Assembly (NCBI RefSeq): GCF_046546475.1
Contig: NZ_JBKGXS010000001.1
Coordinates: 1-64,000, forward strand
Reading direction: 5' to 3'
Length of the DNA: 64,000 nt
DNA from: Pseudonocardia phyllosphaerae
GTDB taxonomy: Bacteria > Actinomycetota > Actinomycetes > Mycobacteriales > Pseudonocardiaceae
Part shown: positions 7,946 to 15,464 of the stretch, piece by piece
Layout: every line of letters starts with the position of its first letter
Position numbering within the stretch: the first letter of the stretch is position 1
Made by a program: the position numbers and the translations under genes
Notes under the pieces: model-generated
Told to the model about the DNA's origin: nothing
Database searches by the model: none
The model's input: the letters and a program-made list of their open reading frames with translations, nothing else

Positions 7946-9490
7946 GTGTCCTCGCGCTCCGTGTCCCCGCTGTCCGTGTCGTCGGCGTCGTCCCCGGCAT
8001 CGGACTCCAGGACGAGCGTCCCGCCGGCGCCGGGTGATGCGCCGGAACCGGCGGAGCTGCAGCGCACACAGGAGAACGCCGTGCTCGAGATGCTCGACGT
8101 CCCGGCCGTCGCCGGCGACCTCGCCGCCCGGTTCGCCGAGCGCGGCCACACCCTGTTCCTGGTCGGCGGCAGCGTCCGCGACGCGCTGCTGCGCGGCACC
8201 GGCGCCTCCGACCGCGACTCCGGCGACCTCGACTTCACCACCGACGCGCGCCCCGAGGAGATTCTCGCCGCCGTCCACGGGTGGGCGGACGCCGTGTGGG
8301 ACACCGGGATCGCCTTCGGCACCGTCGGGCTTCGCCGGGCCGGGTTCATCCTTGAGGTCACCACCTTCCGCGCCGACACCTACGACGGCACGTCCCGCAA
8401 CCCCGAGGTCCGCTTCGGCGACTCCGTCGAGGGCGATCTGGTCCGCCGCGACTTCACCGTCAACGCGATGGCCGTCGAGCTCACCGGGCCGCAGCGCCGG
8501 TTCGTCGACCCGCACGGCGGGTTCGCCGCGCTCGCCCAGGGGATCCTGGACACCCCGGACCTGCCCGAGCGTTCGTTCGACGACGACCCGCTGCGGATGC
8601 TGCGCGCCGCCCGGTTCGTGTCCCAGCTGGGCTTCACCCCGTCCGAGCGCGTCGGTGTCGCGATGCGGGAGATGGCCGGGCAGCTGCAGCGGATCACCGC
8701 GGAGCGGGTGCAGGCCGAGTTCTCCAAGCTGATGCTCGGCGACCACCCGCGGCGCGGCCTGGAGCTGTTGTGCGACACCGGGCTGGCGGCTCAGTTCGTG
8801 CCCGAGATCCCGGGCATGCAGCTCGAGACCGACGAGCACATGCAGCACAAGGACGTCTACACGCACTCGCTCGTCGTCATGGAGCAGGCGATCGAGCGCG
8901 AGGAGGACGGCCCGGACCTGGTCCTGCGCCTGGCCACGCTGCTGCACGACATCGGCAAGCCCGCGACGCGGCGCAAGGAGCCGGACGGGCGCGTCAGCTT
9001 CCACCACCACGAGGTGGTCGGCGCCAAGATGGCGCGCAAGCGGCTGCGCGCACTGAAGTACCCCAAGGCCGTGATCGACGACGTCTGCCAGCTCGTCTAC
9101 CTGCACCTGCGCTTCCACGGCTACGGCAAGGGCGAGTGGACCGATTCCGCGGTGCGCCGCTACGTCGCCGACGCCGGCCCGCTGCTGGACCGGCTGCACA
9201 AGCTCGTGCGGTCGGACTGCACGACCCGCAACCGCAGGCGGGCCGCGGCGCTGCAGCGCAACTACGACGGCCTGGAGGAGCGCATCGCGGCCCTGCGGGA
9301 GCAGGAGGAGCTCGACTCCATCCGCCCGGACCTCGACGGCAACCGGATCATGGAGCTGCTCGGGATCGGGCCGGGCCCGGCCGTCGGGAAGGCCTACAAG
9401 CACCTGCTGGCGCTGCGCATGGAGGAGGGCCCGCTCGGCGAGGAGCGGGCCGAGGCCGCGCTGCGTGAGTGGGCGGCCGAGAACCTGTAG
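7946..9490 (+). CDS. pcnA: CCA tRNA nucleotidyltransferase
   Basis: This enzyme adds or repairs the 3' CCA end of tRNA (514 residues from this start). The nucleotidyltransferase core has the LVGGSVRDALL motif at about residue 72 and the catalytic DLDFTTDARPEE after it. It is followed by the RNA-binding head (RRDFTVNAMAVEL, DPLRMLRAARFVSQLGF) and a C-terminal HD domain (THSLVVMEQA, LLHDIGKPATR). The start is the GTG preceded by TACACT eight bases earlier, which would make a nearly leaderless message; the first 45 residues are Ser/Pro-rich and poorly conserved, so a later start cannot be excluded. It is divergent from the Nudix gene, as in M. tuberculosis Rv3907c/Rv3908. Confidence 0.93.
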   Translation: MSSRSVSPLSVSSASSPASDSRTSVPPAPGDAPEPAELQRTQENAVLEMLDVPAVAGDLAARFAERGHTLFLVGGSVRDALLRGTGASDRDSGDLDFTTDARPEEILAAVHGWADAVWDTGIAFGTVGLRRAGFILEVTTFRADTYDGTSRNPEVRFGDSVEGDLVRRDFTVNAMAVELTGPQRRFVDPHGGFAALAQGILDTPDLPERSFDDDPLRMLRAARFVSQLGFTPSERVGVAMREMAGQLQRITAERVQAEFSKLMLGDHPRRGLELLCDTGLAAQFVPEIPGMQLETDEHMQHKDVYTHSLVVMEQAIEREEDGPDLVLRLATLLHDIGKPATRRKEPDGRVSFHHHEVVGAKMARKRLRALKYPKAVIDDVCQLVYLHLRFHGYGKGEWTDSAVRRYVADAGPLLDRLHKLVRSDCTTRNRRRAAALQRNYDGLEERIAALREQEELDSIRPDLDGNRIMELLGIGPGPAVGKAYKHLLALRMEEGPLGEERAEAALREWAAENL

Positions 9491-9496
9491 CGGATT

Positions 9497-9523
9497 CACA
9501 CGTCCGTGTAGGACGGACGTGTG
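9497..9523. repeat. 11-bp inverted repeat between pcnA and the algH-like gene
   Basis: The arms CACACGTCCGT (9497-9507) and ACGGACGTGTG (9513-9523) pair perfectly around a 5-base centre. It begins 7 bases past the pcnA stop. It may be a terminator or an operator for the downstream gene. It lies at the junction of two blocks that are separate in mycobacteria. Confidence 0.6.
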
Positions 9524-9591
9524 GCACCGTGCCCGGCGCCGGCGGGCGGGTACCCGGTCCGCGCCCTCGGTGGGGGTGCGACGATGGGCTC

Positions 9592-10185
9592 GTGCGGGAA
9601 CACCGCGCCGCGCGAGGCGCCGACATCCCCCCGGTCACCCCGGGGAGCCTGCTCGTAGCCGCACCCGGCCTGGGCGACCCGAACTTCGTACGGACGGTCG
9701 TCTACATGATCGAACACCGCCCGCACGGCAGCCTCGGTGTGGTGCTGAACCGCCCGGGGGCCACCGCCGTCCGCGACGTCCTGCCCGAGTGGGCCGGTCT
9801 CGCCAGCGACCCCGGTACGACGTTCGTCGGCGGCCCGGTGGAACACGGCACCGCGATCTGCCTGGCCGCGTTGCGCACCGGTCAGTCCACCGAGCTGCCG
9901 GGCCTGATGCCGGTACGGCCGCCGGTGCAGCTCGTCGATCTCGACTCCGACCCGGCCGTGCTGGCGCCGCGGCTGCGCGGCCTGCGGATCTTCACCGGCT
10001 ACTCGGGGTGGGAGGCCGACCAGCTGGCCGGCGAGATCGCCCGTGGGGACTGGTACGTCGTGCCGGGCCTGCCCGACGACCTGATCACCACCGACGGCGA
10101 CCGGCTCTGGGAGCGGGTGCTGCGCCGGCAGGGGACCCCGCTGGCACTGCTGGCCACGTACCCGCTGGACCCCGCGCGCAACTGA
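9592..10185 (+). CDS. AlgH/UPF0301 (DUF179) family protein (Rv0038-like)
   Basis: This is a 197-residue cytosolic protein of the YqgE/AlgH family. Family hallmarks are TPGSLLVAAPGLGDPNFVRTVVYMIEH at the N-terminus, the GVVLNRP motif, FVGGPVEHG, and GYSGWEADQLAGEIARGDWYV. The biochemical function is not established; in pseudomonads AlgH has been tied to regulation. The GTG start is supported by the conserved segment that begins about 16 residues later; there is no Shine-Dalgarno. It is the first gene of the Rv0038-like block. Confidence 0.88.
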   Translation: MREHRAARGADIPPVTPGSLLVAAPGLGDPNFVRTVVYMIEHRPHGSLGVVLNRPGATAVRDVLPEWAGLASDPGTTFVGGPVEHGTAICLAALRTGQSTELPGLMPVRPPVQLVDLDSDPAVLAPRLRGLRIFTGYSGWEADQLAGEIARGDWYVVPGLPDDLITTDGDRLWERVLRRQGTPLALLATYPLDPARN

Positions 10186-10493
10186 GCCGTTCATACGAAC
10201 GTGTAGCGCGTCGCCGCAGGTGGGGCACTCTTCGATGATTGTTCATACGTATGTACACATCCGCGCGAGGCCGATGTCGGCGCCGACGAACCGGATGTTG
10301 TACGTACGTCCATCCGCGAAGTACCTCAGCTGCTGACGCATTCCGGTGTATGGATCCACGGCCGGGTGGTGACGCGGCGTGCGCTGTACGGATGTCCGTC
10401 CGTGAACGTCTCAGCCGATGAGGTGTCGCGACGGGCGGCGTCCCCGGCCGGGACGGACGCGCGACGCGCACCGGGCGTACGTCCGTACGGAAC
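10186..10493. promoter_or_regulatory. Gene-free region with repeated ACGTACG-type palindromes
   Basis: This 308-base gap between two convergent stop codons holds several related dyads. TGTTCATACGTATGTACA (10240-10257) is an 18-base palindrome with one mismatched pair. A near copy of its left part lies at 10190-10205 (TTCATACGAACGTGTA). GTACGTAC is at 10300-10307, and two CGTACG hexamers are at 10476-10481 and 10484-10489. No open frame with coding character is visible. As both flanking genes point into it, an ordinary promoter is not expected, so the dyads are unexplained. Confidence 0.45.
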
Positions 10494-10955
10494 TCAGCTC
10501 GTCCCGGGCGTGGTGCCGGTGGCGTCACGGCACCCGGCGACCAGGTCGCAGCCCGAGCACACCCCGCCGCACACCGGCGCCGGCTGCTGCTCCACGACGT
10601 CGGCGGCGACGGTCAGCTCCGCCGCGCGCGCTCCGAGTGCCCCGCCGATCCCGGCCAGCACGACGGTGCCGACCGCGGACAGGACCGCCAGCACCCAGGC
10701 GGTGAGGCCGTCGCGGGCGAGGAACAGGGCCGCGCCCCCGGCCAACCCGGCGGCCGCGGCGGCGCCCATCGGCGCGGCGGCGATCCGGTTGGCGACGATC
10801 CACGCGTCCTGGGTGCGCAGGCTCGCGGTAGTCCGCACCCCGGCGTAGCGGTTGCGGGGAAGCCTGCCGGTCGCACCGAGCAGGGCGAGCACGACGAGTA
10901 CCGCACCGGCCAGCACGAGCAGGACGGCGAGCACCAGGCGCAGCGTGGGAGGCAC
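10494..10955 (-). CDS. SdpI-family membrane protein with Cys-rich tail
   Basis: This is a 153-residue protein with hydrophobic segments at about residues 5-27, 58-78 and 85-112. The SdpI/YhfL-type signature LGATGRLPRNRYAGVRT..SLRTQDAWIVANR lies between the first two. Members include the immunity protein to the Bacillus SdpC toxin, but most actinobacterial members have no known function. The C-terminus carries CGGVCSGCDLVAGC (CX3CX2CX5C), which is not part of the family fold and could bind metal. The GTG start lies six bases after TACCCT, a leaderless arrangement, divergent from the leuS promoter. Confidence 0.78.
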   Translation of the reverse strand: MPPTLRLVLAVLLVLAGAVLVVLALLGATGRLPRNRYAGVRTTASLRTQDAWIVANRIAAAPMGAAAAAGLAGGAALFLARDGLTAWVLAVLSAVGTVVLAGIGGALGARAAELTVAADVVEQQPAPVCGGVCSGCDLVAGCRDATGTTPGTS

Positions 10956-10999
10956 GTGACCAGGGTAGAACCCGGCGGAACCGGACCTCCCGCCCCGGC

Positions 11000-11005
11000 T
11001 ACCCT
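11000..11005 (+). promoter_or_regulatory. -10 element of the leuS leader transcript
   Basis: TACCCT is followed by exactly six bases and ATG (11012), the leaderless geometry seen at many genes in this window. A mirror TACCCT (10967-10962, minus strand) serves the divergent SdpI-family gene. Confidence 0.5.
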
Positions 11006-11011
11006 GGAGCC

Positions 11012-11068
11012 ATGTGCACGGCCCGGCGGCGGCCGATCCGCCGACTTCCCGGCGCCGCGCCACGGTGA
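11012..11068 (+). CDS. Candidate 18-residue leader peptide upstream of leuS
   Basis: The ATG lies right at the predicted transcription start. The peptide is MCTARRRPIRRLPGAAPR: six of 18 residues are Arg and the single Leu uses CTT, a codon seldom used in this genome. It ends 130 bases before leuS and a strong hairpin follows it. The arrangement resembles a translation-sensing leader, but no family is recognised and expression is unproven. Confidence 0.35.
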   Translation: MCTARRRPIRRLPGAAPR

Positions 11069-11104
11069 TCGCAGCCCCCGGCAGCAGATCCCACCGGCGC
11101 GGCG

Positions 11105-11138
11105 ACGACCCCTCCTGCCTTCACGGGTGCGAGGGGTC
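11105..11138 (+). promoter_or_regulatory. Hairpin in the leuS leader
   Basis: CGACCCCTC (11105-11113) pairs perfectly with GAGGGGTCG (11130-11138) around a 16-base loop. A second smaller GGCCC/GGGCC stem follows about 15 bases later. No T-box signature (AGGGTGGNACCGCG) is present. Confidence 0.5.
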
Positions 11139-11198
11139 GCAGCGTGTTCCGGGCCCCGACACGGGCCGTCGCGACAGGTTTCCCGAGGTGAAACGGAC

Positions 11199-14057
11199 AT
11201 GAGCACCGAGACCAGTACCGCCACCGAGCAGCGGGCGGACCGTCCGGCCTACCGCTACGACGCCGAGATGGCGACGCGGATCGAGCGCAAGTGGCAGGAC
11301 CTGTGGGAGCGCGAGGAGACCTTCCACGCGCCCAACCCGGGTGAGCCCGGCTCGGAGAAGCCGAAGTACTACCTGATGGACATGTTCCCGTACCCGTCGG
11401 GATCGGGGCTGCACGTCGGGCACCCGCTGGGCTTCATCGGCACCGACGTGCTGGGCCGGTACCTGCGCATGACCGGGCACAACGTGCTGCACCCCATGGG
11501 GTTCGACGCGTTCGGCCTGCCCGCCGAGCAGTACGCCGTCCAGACCGGCACGCACCCGCGCACCACCACCGAGGCCAACATCGCCCGGTACCGCGAGCAG
11601 CTGCGCCAGCTGGGCCTGGCCCACGATCCGCGCCGCTCGGTGTCGACGACCGACATCGAGTTCTACCGCTGGACCCAGTGGATCTTCCGGGAGATCTTCG
11701 AGTCCTGGTACGACACCGACGCCGGCCGCGCCCGCCCCATCTCCGAGCTGTGCTCCGAGTTCGAGGACGGCACCCGCCCGACGCCCGACGGACGTCCGTA
11801 CGCCGAGCTGTCCGAGGCCGAGCGCCGCAGCCTGATCGACGGCCACCGCCTGGCCTACATCTCCGAGGCCCCGGTGAACTGGTGCCCCGGCCTGGGCACG
11901 GTGCTGGCGAACGAGGAGGTCACCCCCGAGGGACGCTCCGAGCGCGGCAACTACCCCGTCTTCCGCCGCAACCTGAAGCAGTGGATGATGCGGATCACCG
12001 CCTACGCCGACCGGCTGGCCGACGACCTGGACCGCGTCGAGTGGCCCGATTCGGTCAAGTCCATGCAGCGCAACTGGATCGGTCGTTCCGAGGGTGCGCA
12101 GGTCCGGTTCGGCGTCGCCGGTGCGGACCCGATCGAGGTGTTCACGACCCGTCCGGACACGCTGTTCGGTGCCACCTACATGGTGCTGGCGCCCGAGCAC
12201 CCGCTGGTCGACGCGATCACCCCGGCGGTCTGGCCGGAGGGCACCGACGAGCGCTGGACCGGTGGCGCCCCGACGCCGGCGGAGGCCGTCGACGCCTACC
12301 GCACCGAGGCCGCCCGCCGTTCCGAGCTGGAGCGGCAGGAGAACAAGAAGAAGACCGGCGTGTTCACCGGTGCGTACGCCACGAACCCGGTGAACGGCCA
12401 GGACATCCCGGTGTTCGTCGCCGACTACGTGCTGATGGGCTACGGCACCGGCGCGATCATGGCGGTGCCCGGCCAGGACCAGCGCGACTGGGACTTCGCG
12501 ACCGCGTTCGGCCTGCCGATCGTGCGGACGGTGCAGCCGTCGGAGGGCTTCGACGGCGAGGCGTACACCGGCGACGGACCGGCGATCAACTCGTCGAACC
12601 CGGAGATCAGCCTGGACGGGCTGGGCGTCGACGAGGCGAAGCGCGTGATCATCGACTGGCTGGCCGAGCGCGGCGACGGCGAGGGCGTCGTCCAGTACAA
12701 GCTGCGCGACTGGCTGTTCTCCCGGCAGCGCTACTGGGGTGAGCCGTTCCCGATCGTGTGGGACGAGCACGGCCCGATCGCGCTGCCCGAAGACCAGCTG
12801 CCCGTCGTCCTGCCGGAGGTCGACGACTACGCGCCGAAGACCTACGACGCCGACGACGCGAACACCGAGCCGGAGCCGCCGCTGTCCCGGGCGACCGACT
12901 GGGTGAACGTCGAGCTGGACCTGGGCGACGGCCCGAAGGTCTACCGCCGCGAGACGAACACGATGCCGCAGTGGGCCGGGTCGTGCTGGTACTACCTGCG
13001 CTACCTGGACCCGGAGAACACCGAGCGGTTCGTCTCGAAGGCGGCCGAGGAGTACTGGGTCGGCAAGGACCTGGAGCGCTCGCCGCAGGACCCGGGCGGG
13101 GTCGACCTGTACGTCGGCGGCGTCGAGCACGCGGTGCTGCACCTGCTGTACTCCCGGTTCTGGCACAAGGTCCTGTACGACCTGGGCCACGTGACCAGCG
13201 AGGAGCCGTTCCGGAAGCTGTTCAACCAGGGCTACATCCAGGCCTGGGCCTACACCGACTCCCGCGGCATGTACGTGCCGGCGGAGGAGGTCGTGGAGAC
13301 GGCTGGGGGGGACGGCGGCCCGGCTGGTTTCACGTGGAACGGCGAGCCCGTCACCCAGGAGTACGGGAAGATGGGCAAGTCGCTGAAGAACGTGGTGACG
13401 CCGGACGAGATGTGCGACCGCTACGGCGCGGACACGTTCCGGCTGTACGAGATGTACACCGGCCCGATGGACGCGTCCCGGCCCTGGTCGACCCGCGACG
13501 TCGTCGGGCCGCAGCGGTTCCTGCAGCGGGTGTGGCGCAACCTGGTCGACGAGAACACCGGTGAGGTCACCGTCGTCGACGGCGAGGCGCCCGAGGACAT
13601 CACCCGCGCGCTGCACAAGGCGATCGCCGGTGTCCGCGAGGACTACCCGGCGCTGCACTACAACACCGCCGCCGCGAAGCTGATCGAGCTGAACAACGCG
13701 CTGACCAAGCGCGGGGCGCCGGTGGAGCGCGAGGTCGCCGAGTCGCTGGTGCTGATGATGGCGCCGCTGGCCCCGCACATCGCCGAGGAGCTGTGGCAGA
13801 AGCTGGGCCACGACGAGACGCTGGCCTACGCCCCGTTCCCCGAGGCCGACGAGCGGTTCCTGGTCGCGGACACCGTCGAGTTCCCGATCCAGGTCAACGG
13901 CAAGGTCCGCTCGCGGGTCACCGTCCCCGCCGACGCAGGCCAGGACGACATCAAGGCCGCGGCGCTGGCCGACGAGAAGATCGTCGCGGCGCTGGAGGGG
14001 GCCGAGCCGAAGAAGGTCATCGTGGTGCCGGGCCGCCTGGTGAACATCGTGCGCTGA
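11199..14057 (+). CDS. leuS: Leucyl-tRNA synthetase
   Basis: This class Ia synthetase of 952 residues charges tRNA-Leu. The HIGH-type motif is HVGHPLGF (about residue 71) in the PYPSGSGLHVGHPLGF context. The CP1 editing domain includes FTTRPDTLFGATYMVLAPEHPL (about 320-340). The KMSKS-type loop is KMGKSLKNV (about 724), and an anticodon-binding domain and a C-terminal domain (VQVNGKVR-type: PIQVNGKVRSRVTVPADA) complete it. The frame is open 81 codons upstream, but the ATG at 11199 is chosen because GAGGTG lies 8 bases before it and homologues start near here. A 187-base leader separates it from its likely promoter. Confidence 0.97.
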   Translation: MSTETSTATEQRADRPAYRYDAEMATRIERKWQDLWEREETFHAPNPGEPGSEKPKYYLMDMFPYPSGSGLHVGHPLGFIGTDVLGRYLRMTGHNVLHPMGFDAFGLPAEQYAVQTGTHPRTTTEANIARYREQLRQLGLAHDPRRSVSTTDIEFYRWTQWIFREIFESWYDTDAGRARPISELCSEFEDGTRPTPDGRPYAELSEAERRSLIDGHRLAYISEAPVNWCPGLGTVLANEEVTPEGRSERGNYPVFRRNLKQWMMRITAYADRLADDLDRVEWPDSVKSMQRNWIGRSEGAQVRFGVAGADPIEVFTTRPDTLFGATYMVLAPEHPLVDAITPAVWPEGTDERWTGGAPTPAEAVDAYRTEAARRSELERQENKKKTGVFTGAYATNPVNGQDIPVFVADYVLMGYGTGAIMAVPGQDQRDWDFATAFGLPIVRTVQPSEGFDGEAYTGDGPAINSSNPEISLDGLGVDEAKRVIIDWLAERGDGEGVVQYKLRDWLFSRQRYWGEPFPIVWDEHGPIALPEDQLPVVLPEVDDYAPKTYDADDANTEPEPPLSRATDWVNVELDLGDGPKVYRRETNTMPQWAGSCWYYLRYLDPENTERFVSKAAEEYWVGKDLERSPQDPGGVDLYVGGVEHAVLHLLYSRFWHKVLYDLGHVTSEEPFRKLFNQGYIQAWAYTDSRGMYVPAEEVVETAGGDGGPAGFTWNGEPVTQEYGKMGKSLKNVVTPDEMCDRYGADTFRLYEMYTGPMDASRPWSTRDVVGPQRFLQRVWRNLVDENTGEVTVVDGEAPEDITRALHKAIAGVREDYPALHYNTAAAKLIELNNALTKRGAPVEREVAESLVLMMAPLAPHIAEELWQKLGHDETLAYAPFPEADERFLVADTVEFPIQVNGKVRSRVTVPADAGQDDIKAAALADEKIVAALEGAEPKKVIVVPGRLVNIVR

Positions 14058-14108
14058 GCGCCGGAATCGGGACCGTGCGCTGAGTCCCGGTGAACACTGT
14101 GTGCCGAT

Positions 14109-14138
14109 CGGAGCCCCCGGGGAACGCCGGGGGCTCCG
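14109..14138 (+). terminator. leuS terminator
   Basis: A 12-bp perfect stem (14109-14120 with 14127-14138) with a 6-base loop begins 52 bases past the leuS stop and 29 bases before the next start codon. Confidence 0.75.
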
Positions 14139-14166
14139 GCCACGTTGGATCGGCGGGAGGTACGAC

Positions 14167-14991
14167 ATGAGCACGGTAGTGACGCTGATCGTCGTGGTCG
14201 CGGTGATCGCCGCGATCGTCTGGCTGGTGCGCGGCCGGAACGCGCAGAAGGCCGCGGAGCTGGAGAACGCCAAGGCCGACGCGCGCCGCTGGGTCGAGCG
14301 GCTCGGCGGGCAGGTCTACAACCTCACCGGCACCGACGAGGCGTCGAAGCAGGCGCTCGCGGACGCGTCCGAGCGCTACACCGCGGCCGGCTCGCAGATG
14401 GAGCAGGCGTCGACGCCCGAGCAGTGCCGGCAGGTGACCGAGACGGCGTACGAGGGCCTGTACTACGTCCGCGCCGCCCGTACGGCGATGGGGCTCGACC
14501 CCGGCCCCGAGCTCCCGCCGCTGCCCGGGCAGCAGCAGGCCGGTGCGGTCACCGAGAACCGTGAGGTCGAGGTCGACGGCCACCAGTACGGCGCCTCGCC
14601 GAACCCGACCGACCGGAACAGTCACTACTACCCCGGCGGGACGGTCGCGGGCCGCCCGGTGCCGCGCGGCTGGTACTCCGAACCGTGGTGGAAGCCCGCG
14701 CTGATCGGTGGAGCGTGGGGTGTCGGGTCGGCGCTGCTGTTCTCGTCGTTGTTCTCCGGGATGGACGGCGCGGAGAACGCCGCCTACGCCGAGGGCCTGC
14801 ACGACGGCATGGCCGACGCCGGCGGCGGGTTCGACGGCGGTGGCGACGGTGGGCCCGGCTTCGACGGTGACCCGGGTGGCATCGACGGCGGCGACCACGG
14901 CCTGTTCGGTGGCGACTGGGGCGGCGGCGACTGGGGCGGCGGCGACTGGGGCAACGACCAGGACTGGGGCGGGGGCGGCGACTTCTTCTGA
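14167..14991 (+). CDS. DUF1542-type membrane protein with Gly/Asp/Trp repeat tail
   Basis: This 274-residue protein has an N-terminal anchor (VVTLIVVVAVIAAIVWLV, about residues 3-20). A helical domain follows (about 25-115: AELENAKADARRWVERLGGQVYNL, then ASERYTAAGSQMEQASTPEQCRQV), then a linker, a second hydrophobic stretch near residues 178-197 (PALIGGAWGVGSALLFSSLF), and a Gly/Asp-rich tail with three GGGDW-like units ending GGGGDFF. Similar proteins are widespread in actinobacteria but I know of no tested function. The ATG follows GGGAGG by six bases. It stands alone between the leuS terminator and a convergent gene. Confidence 0.75.
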   Translation: MSTVVTLIVVVAVIAAIVWLVRGRNAQKAAELENAKADARRWVERLGGQVYNLTGTDEASKQALADASERYTAAGSQMEQASTPEQCRQVTETAYEGLYYVRAARTAMGLDPGPELPPLPGQQQAGAVTENREVEVDGHQYGASPNPTDRNSHYYPGGTVAGRPVPRGWYSEPWWKPALIGGAWGVGSALLFSSLFSGMDGAENAAYAEGLHDGMADAGGGFDGGGDGGPGFDGDPGGIDGGDHGLFGGDWGGGDWGGGDWGNDQDWGGGGDFF

Positions 14992-15013
14992 CCGTCGCGC
15001 CACCCCACCGGGG

Positions 15014-15442
15014 TCAGTCGCGGTCCCGCCAGAACAGGTTCGCGACGATCACCGCGGCCCAGATCCCGAGCGGGATCACCGGCCAGAAGAAGGAGAACCC
15101 GTCGTCGCCCGCCAGGCCGGTGACCAGCCAGATCGTGCTCAGCACGACCGCGGTCCCGGCCCAGCTCCGCCACTCGTCGAGGTGGCTGCGCTTCCCGGTC
15201 TCCGCCGGTTCGGCACCGTCGGCCGGGGCGACGGCGGCGGCCTTCGGCCGCACCGGCAGGTCCTCGACGACCTGCTCCAGCTCGTTGCGGACGGTCGCGG
15301 CGTAGGCCCGTTTCAGCCGTTCGTCGTACTCGATCAGTGTCAGCCGTCCCTCGTCCTGCGCGACGCGCAGCCGCTCCGCGACCTCGGCGCGTTCGGCGTC
15401 CGAGACCCGGACCAGTCCGGGATCCTGCTCCCCCGCCCCCAT
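15014..15442 (-). CDS. DUF1707 (SHOCT-like) two-TM protein
   Basis: This 142-residue protein has an N-terminal DUF1707 domain (VRVSDAERAEVAERLRVAQDEGRLTLIEYDERLKRAYAA, about residues 11-50). This small helical module resembles SHOCT and is often fused to membrane segments. Two hydrophobic segments follow at about 95-112 and 117-136. The family is common in actinobacteria and its role is unknown. It ends 22 bases from the convergent DUF1542-like gene and lies in tandem 22 bases downstream of the EamA gene, so the two may share a message. Confidence 0.8.
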   Translation of the reverse strand: MGAGEQDPGLVRVSDAERAEVAERLRVAQDEGRLTLIEYDERLKRAYAATVRNELEQVVEDLPVRPKAAAVAPADGAEPAETGKRSHLDEWRSWAGTAVVLSTIWLVTGLAGDDGFSFFWPVIPLGIWAAVIVANLFWRDRD

Positions 15443-15464
15443 GGGACCCGAGGGTAGACCGGAC

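Noticed and set aside
11006..11198. T-box riboswitch upstream of leuS
   Set aside because: The conserved antiterminator sequence AGGGTGGNACCGCG and the specifier stem are not visible.
11121..14273. Open frame of 1050 codons on the minus strand opposite leuS
   Set aside because: It is antisense to a fully conserved leuS; its sequence is Arg/Leu/Val/His-biased filler typical of the mirror frame in high-GC genes, with no recognisable domain.
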